Assembly (NCBI GenBank): GCA_022565335.1
Contig: JAIUMY010000033.1
Coordinates: 1 to 32,803 of the forward strand
DNA length: 32,803 nucleotides
Reading direction: 5' to 3'
Source of the DNA: Opitutales bacterium
GTDB lineage: Bacteria; Verrucomicrobiota; Verrucomicrobiia; Opitutales; T3Sed10-336
Shown here one piece after another: positions 7,611 through 14,760 of the stretch. Under the pieces are notes generated by a model. That model did no database searches. It saw only the letters and a program-made list of their open reading frames with translations, and had not been told where the DNA came from. The position numbers were made by a program, and so were the translations under genes. Position 1 is the stretch's first letter. Every line of letters starts with the position of its first letter.

Positions 7611-8660
7611 TCAGTATCCGCAGGCGGCTGGTTGAGGACGAGAGGAGTCTTGAAATTCACGGACTCTTTCCGCCAGAAAATGAATATAAGCCGGGTGTTC
7701 GTTTAGGCAGGGGACGAAGGTGAATTTTTCCCCGCCCGCTTCGAGAAAGCTTTCCTTGCCGCCCATGGAAATTTCTTCGAGTGTTTCCAGGCAGTCCGCG
7801 ACAAAAGCCGGGGTCATTACAAGGATTCGTTTCTTCCCCTTACGCGGTAATCTTTCGAATTCCTTGTCCGTGTAGGGTTCCAGCCAAGGCTCTTTGCCGA
7901 AACGGGATTGAAAGGAGACTGAATATTTGTCAGCGGGAAGCTTCAATTGACGGGCGACTTCGTCCACCGTTCGGTAGCACTGTGCGCGGTAGCAGACGCT
8001 GTGCACCGGACTGCAGGTCCGGCAGCAATCCTCAACTTTGGTACAATGAGCCTTGGAGGGGTCGCCTTTGCGGAGATGTCGCACCGGAATACCGTGGAAG
8101 CTGAACAGAACATGATCGTATTCCTCCTCCAGGTAGGGAGAGAGGCGTTGGCATAGAGCGTCGATGTACTGAGGATGCCGGAAAAAGGGTGGATAGGGGT
8201 GAAGCTTGATGTCCGGCGCCAAGGCCCGCAGGCGCTCCTGCACGTGAATGACCGCGGTTTCGTAACTGGACATGGCGTAATGCGGATACTGGGGAATTAG
8301 AAAAACCTCCTCAATGCCGTCGGCTTTCATCTGGCGAATGGCGTCGCTGGTGGTGGGCTTGCCATAGCGCATGGCAATGTGCACCGGTAGGTCGATCTCT
8401 TTGGTGAGGAGTTCCTGTACCTTGCGGGTCGTTTGAATAAGAGGAGCCTCCCCTTCCTTCCAGATAGAGGCATAGGCCTCGGCGGTGGCGGCCGGACGGG
8501 ACGGCAGGACGCGCCCGTAGAGAATAAGAGCTTTAATGGGTTGGGGGGCGTCGAATACCCGGTCGTCGGAAAGGAATTCCTTCAGGTATTTTCGAACATC
8601 GGGGACGGAAGTGGAATCGGGAGATCCGAGATTGGCAAGGAGAACAGCTTGTTTAGGCAT
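7611..8660 (-). CDS. hemH: Ferrochelatase with internal cysteine-rich segment
   Basis: Ferrochelatase inserts ferrous iron into protoporphyrin IX, the last step of protoheme synthesis, at the inner face of the membrane. The N-terminus VLLANLGSPDS is diagnostic. The catalytic histidine is in FSFHGIP (His189), and a conserved glutamate is in CLETLEEI (Glu294). The product is 349 residues. Between the GDP (199-201) and the following helix sits a segment with six cysteines (206, 212, 213, 216, 223, 228). Similar internal cysteines are known to bind a [2Fe-2S] cluster in some bacterial ferrochelatases; cluster binding here is inference. The gene sits between pyrD (120 bases upstream) and hemX (2 bases downstream). 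Confidence 0.93.
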   Translation of the reverse strand: MPKQAVLLANLGSPDSTSVPDVRKYLKEFLSDDRVFDAPQPIKALILYGRVLPSRPAATAEAYASIWKEGEAPLIQTTRKVQELLTKEIDLPVHIAMRYGKPTTSDAIRQMKADGIEEVFLIPQYPHYAMSSYETAVIHVQERLRALAPDIKLHPYPPFFRHPQYIDALCQRLSPYLEEEYDHVLFSFHGIPVRHLRKGDPSKAHCTKVEDCCRTCSPVHSVCYRAQCYRTVDEVARQLKLPADKYSVSFQSRFGKEPWLEPYTDKEFERLPRKGKKRILVMTPAFVADCLETLEEISMGGKESFLEAGGEKFTFVPCLNEHPAYIHFLAERVREFQDSSRPQPAACGY

Positions 8661-8780
8661 AATGGGAAAAGGGTTGGGTCATTGAAAATGGCATCGGCCG
8701 AAAAAAAGAGTCAATTCAGGAGATGCGTTTTGGCAAGAAATCGAGGGGGAAAGGGGTTCATCTTGCCACGATCAAGTTGC

Positions 8781-9848
8781 TCAATAAGCCCAAGGCTTCT
8801 GCCCGGCAGCCAGGGCACGGGCCAGCTCACGGGGGAAAAAGGGACCTTCGTAGATCATGCCTGTGTAGATTTGAATCAGAGTCGCCCCGGCATCCATTTT
8901 TTCTCCGGCGCTTACCGGATCAAGAATGCCTCCGGTGCCAATAATCGGAAGCGTCCCGTTGGTGGCTTGGTGAATGTAACGAATGACCTCGGTGGATTTT
9001 TGACGAAGAGGTTTGCCGCTCAATCCGCCCGCCTGGTTCTCTTGATTAAAAGGTGGTGGCCGTTGGATGGTCGTGTTGGTCGCGATAATACCGTCAAATT
9101 CAAAGGCAAAAACTTTTTCCAAAACCTGATCAATCATACGGTAGGTCAAATCGGGAGCAATTTTCAGGAGCAGGGGTTTGCGCGCTTTGCCGTCTTCCTT
9201 CTGGCGGCGACGATTGGCCTTTTGGAGAGTGCCGAGGAGAAGATCAAGATGGGTGTCTTCCTGCAATTTGCGCAGATCGGGGGTGTTGGGGGAACTTATG
9301 TTGATGGTGATGTAATCGGCATAATCGGCCAGGAGGTCGAAACTTTCCTCGTAGTCGCGGGCAGCGTGGTCAAGGGAGACCGTTTTGGTTTTGCCGATAT
9401 TCACCCCGACGGGAATGGTGCGGGAGGCAAAATCCTTCTGCAGCCGTTTGGCGATAACCTCGGCCCCGTCATTATTAAAGCCCATCCGGTTGATAACCGC
9501 CTGTTGTTTCGGATAGCGAAACATTCGGGGGGAAGGATTTCCCGGTTGGCCTTGGCGGGTGACCGTTCCCACTTCAACATGGCCAAAGCCCAGCGCGGCA
9601 GCGGCTTGCCAGCAGGTTGCGTTTTTGTCGAAACCGGGAGCGAGGCCAACCGCATTGGGAAATTTAAGACCAAAGGCGGAAATCGGTTGGCAGCGCTTGG
9701 GAGAGAGTTGGTTCCAGTGCTCCATGATTTTACGCACCGGGGTGGCTTTACCCAGAAGCTCCATCCCTTTTACCGCACGGTCATGGGCGGCCTCAGGGTC
9801 TAGACGAAAAAAATAAGGGCGAAGTAGATAGCGATAAAGTAATCCCAT
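8781..9848 (-). CDS. pyrD: Dihydroorotate dehydrogenase (quinone), class 2
   Basis: The enzyme oxidises dihydroorotate to orotate in pyrimidine synthesis and passes electrons to membrane quinone. The N-terminal helical extension (about residues 1-50, YRYLLRPYFFRLDPE) is the class 2 membrane-association element. An FMN-binding PGFDKNA occurs at 71-77. The active-site loop NISSPNTPDLR (183-193) has the class 2 catalytic serine (Ser186). The C-terminus has the phosphate-binding GTGGI. The 355 residues fit the class. The ATG lies directly after a small hairpin (9850-9869). It heads a run that continues into the heme genes; the 120-base gap before hemH may hold a separate start of transcription, but I see no clear promoter in it. 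Confidence 0.95.
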   Translation of the reverse strand: MGLLYRYLLRPYFFRLDPEAAHDRAVKGMELLGKATPVRKIMEHWNQLSPKRCQPISAFGLKFPNAVGLAPGFDKNATCWQAAAALGFGHVEVGTVTRQGQPGNPSPRMFRYPKQQAVINRMGFNNDGAEVIAKRLQKDFASRTIPVGVNIGKTKTVSLDHAARDYEESFDLLADYADYITINISSPNTPDLRKLQEDTHLDLLLGTLQKANRRRQKEDGKARKPLLLKIAPDLTYRMIDQVLEKVFAFEFDGIIATNTTIQRPPPFNQENQAGGLSGKPLRQKSTEVIRYIHQATNGTLPIIGTGGILDPVSAGEKMDAGATLIQIYTGMIYEGPFFPRELARALAAGQKPWAY

Positions 9849-9849
9849 G

Positions 9850-9869
9850 GGAAGATGAGTGAATCTTCC
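9850..9869 (-). promoter_or_regulatory. Hairpin overlapping the pyrD ribosome-binding region
   Basis: On the pyrD strand, ggaagat and atcttcc form a perfect 7-base stem around a 6-base loop, and the stem ends one base before the ATG. The only purine-rich ribosome site (aaaggaag) lies in the upstream arm. Folding would hide it or move it close to the start codon. A role in pyrimidine-responsive control is a guess. Confidence 0.35.
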
Positions 9870-9885
9870 TTTCTAAGGGCATAAA

Positions 9886-9903
9886 GAGGCAAAGTCCAGC
9901 CTC
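9886..9903 (-). terminator. Weak hairpin after the accessory operon
   Basis: Directly after the stop at 9913, the transcribed strand has gaggc and gcctc around an 8-base loop, followed by TTTAT. The stem is only 5 bases and the T run is short. It may be an inefficient terminator separating the 13-gene run from pyrD, or nothing. Confidence 0.22.
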
Positions 9904-9912
9904 GGTGAGTCC

Positions 9913-11010
9913 TCAGAGAAGTTCCTTTTGATCTCCGCGGATAGCGGGCAACCAATCGAGTAGTGGTTTGCGCCTTTTTCCAGGCCGGTTAAGATCGTTG
10001 ACCATGGTATTGAGACTTTCGCTCACAATTTCACCCATATTCTGGCATTCCAGAAAGCGATCATTCTGGTAATGCTCAGTGAGGGATTCGCCTAGCTGGG
10101 CTACTTTTTCGGGGGTGGAGATTTGATCTGCGGACATGGCCTGCAGAAGTGCGGCCAAGCGCTCCCGGATGATATTCATACGCTTGAAAATAAGCGTTTG
10201 CTCTTCCCTTTGATATTGGTAGGCGGTGGTGGGATTCAGGTGTTTTATGCAATAAAGCGCCAGTTTGTTGTTTTCCCGGAAAAATTGCGGCAGGTAAAAA
10301 TTCTTAATGCCACTGTAGGACTGTTGGTCGAAGTCCATGGGTCGGATGCGGATCTGGGTTTCCTCAAAATCCGGGGTTACGTCGACGACGAAATTGTAGG
10401 AACGCATATCGCCCAGCAGGCGGATGAAGCAACGTTCGTTGAATTTTACCAATTCCTTGGCGACCCGCACGGGTTTCAGTCGGTTGCTTTCCAGCCAGTT
10501 GCCGATGAAAATATCACCGGGGATCCCGACGACATGCTCTTCAATCAGAGTATCGCCCGAACTGAAATAGTTCATTCGGTTAGGGGAAAGGAGATGTTCC
10601 AACTCCAGACCGTAGATCCGGGAGGCGTCGGCTTTTTTGATATAATAGTAGTCCTGGTTATCGTTGTAGGAGTTGACGATGCGAATCCGGAAAGGACAGG
10701 AATTGCCAAAGGTACAGTAATCCACCCGGTCAACATAAAGGTGTTTCATCACCGAAAGATCACCATCCACCTTCAACAAAGCATAGATATAGGTTAGTGA
10801 TTCAAAAAGTTCGGGGCGAATGTTGTGGTCATAGAAGACGGTTTCCCACAAAGTTTCCCGCCCGTTGGCATCCAGAAGAGGGACCGAACCTTGAAAGCGC
10901 ATCAGGTCTTGATAAATTACCGGTAGGGCCAGTTCCCGCCGATGTTGCACCAGGTAGCGACGCAATTTATCGACAATCGGATAAGTCGGTTTTTTATTGG
11001 TTGCGAACAT
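9913..11010 (-). CDS. Protein of unknown function with kinase-like motifs
   Basis: This is a soluble protein of 365 residues with no signal peptide or membrane segment. I do not recognise a named family. Motifs in the right order suggest a protein-kinase or phosphotransferase-like fold: a lysine pair in YYYIKKADAS (125-126) as a possible nucleotide lysine, IEEHVVGIPGD (156-166), LLGDMRSYNFVV (198-209, resembling the catalytic loop D-x4-N, Asp201 and Asn206), and PMDFDQQ (224-230, resembling the metal-binding DFD). The C-terminal third is helical. It is last in the accessory operon, 14 bases after the ribbon-helix-helix gene. If it is active, it could modify a partner in the system; catalytic activity is inference. 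It could also be an unrelated conserved family. Confidence 0.6.
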   Translation of the reverse strand: MFATNKKPTYPIVDKLRRYLVQHRRELALPVIYQDLMRFQGSVPLLDANGRETLWETVFYDHNIRPELFESLTYIYALLKVDGDLSVMKHLYVDRVDYCTFGNSCPFRIRIVNSYNDNQDYYYIKKADASRIYGLELEHLLSPNRMNYFSSGDTLIEEHVVGIPGDIFIGNWLESNRLKPVRVAKELVKFNERCFIRLLGDMRSYNFVVDVTPDFEETQIRIRPMDFDQQSYSGIKNFYLPQFFRENNKLALYCIKHLNPTTAYQYQREEQTLIFKRMNIIRERLAALLQAMSADQISTPEKVAQLGESLTEHYQNDRFLECQNMGEIVSESLNTMVNDLNRPGKRRKPLLDWLPAIRGDQKELL

Positions 11011-11024
11011 GAGGAAACCCTGGA

Positions 11025-11285
11025 TTAAAGAAGATGGGGTGGCAAATCGTCCTGAATGGATCTTCGTGGTTCCTGTTTTTTGGGGGAAGGGTCTGCTGCG
11101 GTTGGGGTTGCTTTTGCGGGAAAACTCTTTGGATGACCCTCCGGATGTTCGGTCGGGAAATGATCGATAGCCTTGGCCAGAAGGGATATAACTTCTTTGT
11201 TCAAGCTCCGGTGTTCCTGTTTTGCGCGCTCCCGGAGGGCCTGATGCAAATGAGGAGGAATGTTTTTGAGAAGGATATCGGCCAT
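11025..11285 (-). CDS. Ribbon-helix-helix protein, FitA/Arc-like
   Basis: This is a small probable DNA-binding protein of 86 residues. The first 42 fit the ribbon-helix-helix pattern of FitA-like antitoxins: a beta strand ADILLKNIPP, then helix HLHQALRERAKQEHRS, a turn, and helix NKEVISLLAKAI. The rest is a Pro/Lys-rich, disordered-looking tail (45-86). Antitoxins of this type normally sit next to a PIN-domain VapC/FitB toxin. No such gene is adjacent; the neighbours are a tandem-GYF gene and the kinase-like gene. It may autoregulate the operon or act with the downstream gene. No operator repeat is evident upstream of it. Confidence 0.7.
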   Translation of the reverse strand: MADILLKNIPPHLHQALRERAKQEHRSLNKEVISLLAKAIDHFPTEHPEGHPKSFPAKATPTAADPSPKKQEPRRSIQDDLPPHLL

Positions 11286-11316
11286 GGCATTGTTTAAGGT
11301 GAATAAAAGTTATCGC

Positions 11317-11736
11317 TTACCAAGTGTTCGTTGGCAAAACCTCCTCAATCTTTCGCCAACTTTGGGAATGTTCAAGCCAAAGGAGATTTTGTCCACCCAG
11401 TTTGCCCGCTTCAAGCAAAGTCTGAATCTCCCTAAGAGTGAAAGGCCCTTGTTGTCGATCATTCACCCAAACCCAATGCCGGGGGCGGGGACTTTGAGAG
11501 GGCTGCTTTTCTTCCTGCGTCCTCTTGGCAAGGGCCAAAGAGGAATTTGCTTTTTGTTTCGGGGAATTTCCGAAAATACGGGACAAGGGGATTGATTCAT
11601 CCGCGGTAACCAAATAGTGAAGGCCACCGAATTCCCGACGCAGGTATTTTTTGCGGATCTCACGAAAAGGGAAGGGACCATCTCGCTGGCCTTTGAACTT
11701 TATGTAAAATAGCTTTTCCTCGGGAAAGGACCTCAT
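11317..11736 (-). CDS. Tandem GYF_2-domain protein
   Basis: This soluble protein of 139 residues is built of two GYF_2-like domains. The first is near residues 8-54, with FYIKFKGQRDGPFPFREI. The second is near 88-136, with WVWVNDRQQGPFTLREIQ, then LEAGKLGGQNLLW and SWRKI. Each has the aromatic-x-G-P-(F)-x-x-x-(E/R)-I pattern. They are joined by a Ser/Lys/Pro-rich linker. The ATG at 11736 overlaps the stop of the 996-codon gene (ATGA), so I prefer it to the in-frame start 27 bases upstream. GYF domains in eukaryotes bind proline-rich peptides; bacterial GYF_2 binding is less certain. It is the second GYF gene of this operon and may tether to the proline runs in its partners. Confidence 0.75.
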   Translation of the reverse strand: MRSFPEEKLFYIKFKGQRDGPFPFREIRKKYLRREFGGLHYLVTADESIPLSRIFGNSPKQKANSSLALAKRTQEEKQPSQSPRPRHWVWVNDRQQGPFTLREIQTLLEAGKLGGQNLLWLEHSQSWRKIEEVLPTNTW

Positions 11737-14723
11737 TCTGGAAGAGGAGCACGATTTTGCCATTGTTGGCGAACAAATTCTGAGGAGGTATCCAGTTCCG
11801 AAGCCGTTTCCGTGATCAACCGGGCTAAGTTCTCATCGGGCACAAGTATTGGAGAAAGGGGAAGAGCCCAACTGGCGGGGTCATCTTGGGGAGGGTGCAT
11901 ATCCCAATCCCGCGAGGATTGATTGAGCGCGAATAACGGTGGGCGGGCAACCCCGGCGGGCGTGTGGACTGCCTCATCCACACCGACGAAACCAGCCAAT
12001 TCGGTGGAGATGTCGGCAAATCTCTGATGTAGATGGAAGACCACTCTGGCTTCATTCAATACCTCTGGTGGAGTCTGGTACAGCGAACGGATTTGCCGGG
12101 TCCGAATGGGATCTGAATCCTCGGACGATAGAAAATCATATACGGTAGGCGTATGGTTCCCCAAAACCCGTTCAAAATTGAGGCGATGGCTGCGGTAGTT
12201 TTGACTGAAGGCAATGCCCCAATGCCAGGGACGATGGCGAAATACCCTATGAAAATGATAGTCGATAAACAGCTTAAACCGGGGGTCCAAATCCTCATCC
12301 AGGTAGATGCGTTGGAGTTCCGCCAGAAGTGGCCGCTCAATGGTGTTGCCAGGGGCATCGAAAATATTCTGTAGGGTTTGCAGAACCTGCAGTTCCGGGA
12401 TTCTCCGCGCTTCTTCGGATAGCCATTCTCCTTCCCAGGATAAACGTTGTCCATCCGGTCTTATGCGGCGGGACCGACGAAAATTGACTTCCTCCAGATT
12501 GCCCGAGCCGAGGTATTGCTGAAAGGTATATTCCTCGATTTCCCGTCCAACCGCGAAGCTGCTAATCGAAACATCGCCGTAGACAAATACCGGAAAGGTT
12601 TCGCTGTTTCCGCGCGCATCCCGGCGATAGCCTTGGTGTAAACGGAGGTTTTCCAGATTTTCGCTTTCGAAATCGCGCAGTATGGCTTGAAAGGCCCGGC
12701 GTTCCTCGCGTTCGAGGGAATTGGGGGTGAATTCTCTGTTTTGATCGAGCAATTCTCCCAGGGGAGAGCGCGTGAATGCAGGAAAGAGGCTGTCCAGGGC
12801 ATCGGGATTTTCCGTCCACGCCCGCAGGGCCTCACTGGCGGAAGAGACCAAGGGAAGAGAAAGCTCAAGGAACGCCAACTCGGTTAGTAGTCGCCGATAT
12901 CCCTCCTCATTGGTTGCGCGATGAAGATTCTGCTCATGGTTACGGTATTCAATAAATTCATTCTGCACCGTTAGCCATCGGCTTTGAATGGTGGAGAAGT
13001 TTTCCTGAAAGGCTTCCCGTAATTCCAAAAACCGTGGCATGTTATCAACCATCTCCTGCCAATCATCATTGATCCGGTTGAAAGCATTTAATTGCTCTTC
13101 AAGTTCCTCTGGATCACTGATCCTATTGGGGTCCAGGGCCAGTTGGCGAAGCTCGCTCAACAATTCCCGGGCTTGATTATTGATCGAAATTTCGCGGCGG
13201 TTGCCTTCGGCCAGCAAACGTTCGTGCATGGTCTCCACGAATCTTCGCTGCTCCGGTACTTCGCTGGCGGGAATATCCGCCAAATTCTCCTCAATAATCG
13301 TCAAGCGGTTGCCGATTTCGTTGAAATGCTCGGTATACTCAGCGGCTGGAATCGATTCAATGAAAGAGCGATTGCGTTCAATTCGCTCCAAAGACGCCAA
13401 TTGAGGACCTATGAGTTCTTCGGCCTGCCTTTTTCTTTCCTCAAAGGCCTCCTCGTAAAATCGAATTCGTGACGGCAATGAATCCTCCATGAAACTTTGC
13501 AATTGTAAAGCGTCTGCCTGAGCTAATCTCTCATCAAAATTTTCCAGGGCTCTTCTTTCCCGGAGAAGGGAGAAGACGTTGGTAAGAAGGAAGAGCAAAA
13601 GGATGACCGCGGCGGCACCAGCGGAAATTTGAATAATACGCAGGCGTTTCACGTAGCGATCCAGCATCGTTTGGACTTCCCCGAGAACTTCCTTTTTTCG
13701 TTTTTCAAGTTTGCCGGGTAAAAAGCCTTCCAGAGATGCCATTTCCTCCTCCATCTCCTCCAACGCGAGGCAGAAATCCTGAACCTCCTGGCGTCCGGCC
13801 ATTGTTTTGTATTGAGAGGGCGGAAGAAGGGCAATGCCTTCGATTTGATTTTCCGCTTGCTCCGCCAGTTCGCGAATCCGTTGGTGTCGTTTTATGGTAT
13901 CACTCATTTTTTCCAAATGAGTGGCCCTTTTGGTATTCAGGTAGTGAGTGCCTTTGGCCAAGCCTTCCTGCAGATCGGAAAGGCACTGATAAGCTTCCTC
14001 CCACTCCTTAGCAGCGTAGAATTGGCTTAATTGAAAATAAAGCGCTTCGCCAGCCTCTTCACGTTGTTGCTGGGCGCGCTCTTCGGAAAGTTCGGTAATA
14101 CGAGCAAAGACTTCTCCCTCGAAGGGAACCATCCACTCTTCTTCCTGGATTTCCAGCCAACGGTCGATGGCTTGATCGTTTTCTTCGCGGGCGAGGAGGT
14201 TTTGGATTTCCTGTTCGTAAATCTCCAGGGTCTTTTTTTCAAAAACCTTTCTCTGTTGTTCCAAGGACTCATCCTCGGGATAGTTATGGTGAAGTTCCCG
14301 CAGAACCGGCAGGGCTTTGGGGAATTCCTTTTTTAAAATAGCGCCTTGCAATTCGCGGTATAACTCGTGGTCAGCGTTAAGCGGTTTGGCGTAAAGCTCT
14401 TGCAGTTTTTCGATGGCGACGGGGTCGTAATCGTAAATTGGGAAAGGCCATCCCTTTTCTTCGCAGAGAGTTTTCCAATGCTCTAATTCGCCAAACGTTA
14501 AGGTGTCAAGTTCGTCGAGTAAGGGTGGGGGGGTCTCGGCGATTTGCACCGCAGTGTAATCGTCACCGTACTCCCGTAAACGATCACAATCCTCGAGGCG
14601 TTGGCAGGCGGTGTCCCAGCGGTTGGTGAACTCTCGCGCCAAACTCTCTCCATTCTTGAAAGCTTTGGGATTCTTCAGCAGTGTCTCTATACGATGAATT
14701 AGGTGGGATGGCTCTATGGGCAT
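11733..14723 (-). CDS. Large coiled-coil protein with one central membrane segment, unknown
   Basis: The product has 996 residues. Residues 1-360 are highly charged and helical (TPR- or coiled-coil-like, rich in E, Q, L and R). One hydrophobic segment, IIQISAGAAAVILLLFLLTN, lies at about 363-382 between KRLR and RERR. Residues 390-680 are again long acidic helices. The last 300 residues have mixed composition with aromatic-rich segments (FPVFVYGDVSISSF; FRHRPWHWGIAFSQNY), suggesting a folded domain. There is no catalytic motif that I recognise. Basic residues before the segment favour an N-in, C-out arrangement, but both flanks are charged. It follows the GAP1-like gene by 37 bases and overlaps the next gene by 4. 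It is probably the main membrane scaffold of the complex; function unknown. Confidence 0.8.
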   Translation of the reverse strand: MPIEPSHLIHRIETLLKNPKAFKNGESLAREFTNRWDTACQRLEDCDRLREYGDDYTAVQIAETPPPLLDELDTLTFGELEHWKTLCEEKGWPFPIYDYDPVAIEKLQELYAKPLNADHELYRELQGAILKKEFPKALPVLRELHHNYPEDESLEQQRKVFEKKTLEIYEQEIQNLLAREENDQAIDRWLEIQEEEWMVPFEGEVFARITELSEERAQQQREEAGEALYFQLSQFYAAKEWEEAYQCLSDLQEGLAKGTHYLNTKRATHLEKMSDTIKRHQRIRELAEQAENQIEGIALLPPSQYKTMAGRQEVQDFCLALEEMEEEMASLEGFLPGKLEKRKKEVLGEVQTMLDRYVKRLRIIQISAGAAAVILLLFLLTNVFSLLRERRALENFDERLAQADALQLQSFMEDSLPSRIRFYEEAFEERKRQAEELIGPQLASLERIERNRSFIESIPAAEYTEHFNEIGNRLTIIEENLADIPASEVPEQRRFVETMHERLLAEGNRREISINNQARELLSELRQLALDPNRISDPEELEEQLNAFNRINDDWQEMVDNMPRFLELREAFQENFSTIQSRWLTVQNEFIEYRNHEQNLHRATNEEGYRRLLTELAFLELSLPLVSSASEALRAWTENPDALDSLFPAFTRSPLGELLDQNREFTPNSLEREERRAFQAILRDFESENLENLRLHQGYRRDARGNSETFPVFVYGDVSISSFAVGREIEEYTFQQYLGSGNLEEVNFRRSRRIRPDGQRLSWEGEWLSEEARRIPELQVLQTLQNIFDAPGNTIERPLLAELQRIYLDEDLDPRFKLFIDYHFHRVFRHRPWHWGIAFSQNYRSHRLNFERVLGNHTPTVYDFLSSEDSDPIRTRQIRSLYQTPPEVLNEARVVFHLHQRFADISTELAGFVGVDEAVHTPAGVARPPLFALNQSSRDWDMHPPQDDPASWALPLSPILVPDENLARLITETASELDTSSEFVRQQWQNRAPLPE

Positions 14724-14760
14724 GGGATAGGATGTTGGGCTAGAAACATAGCCGGGGTGA

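Noticed and set aside
8433-9803. A 456-codon open frame on the plus strand
   Set aside because: It lies antisense to hemH and pyrD, both of which have intact catalytic motifs, and its own protein has no domain-like composition.
11010-11025. Classic toxin-antitoxin pair
   Set aside because: The ribbon-helix-helix gene has no PIN, RelE or MazF gene beside it; the adjacent kinase-like protein lacks clear HipA similarity by eye.
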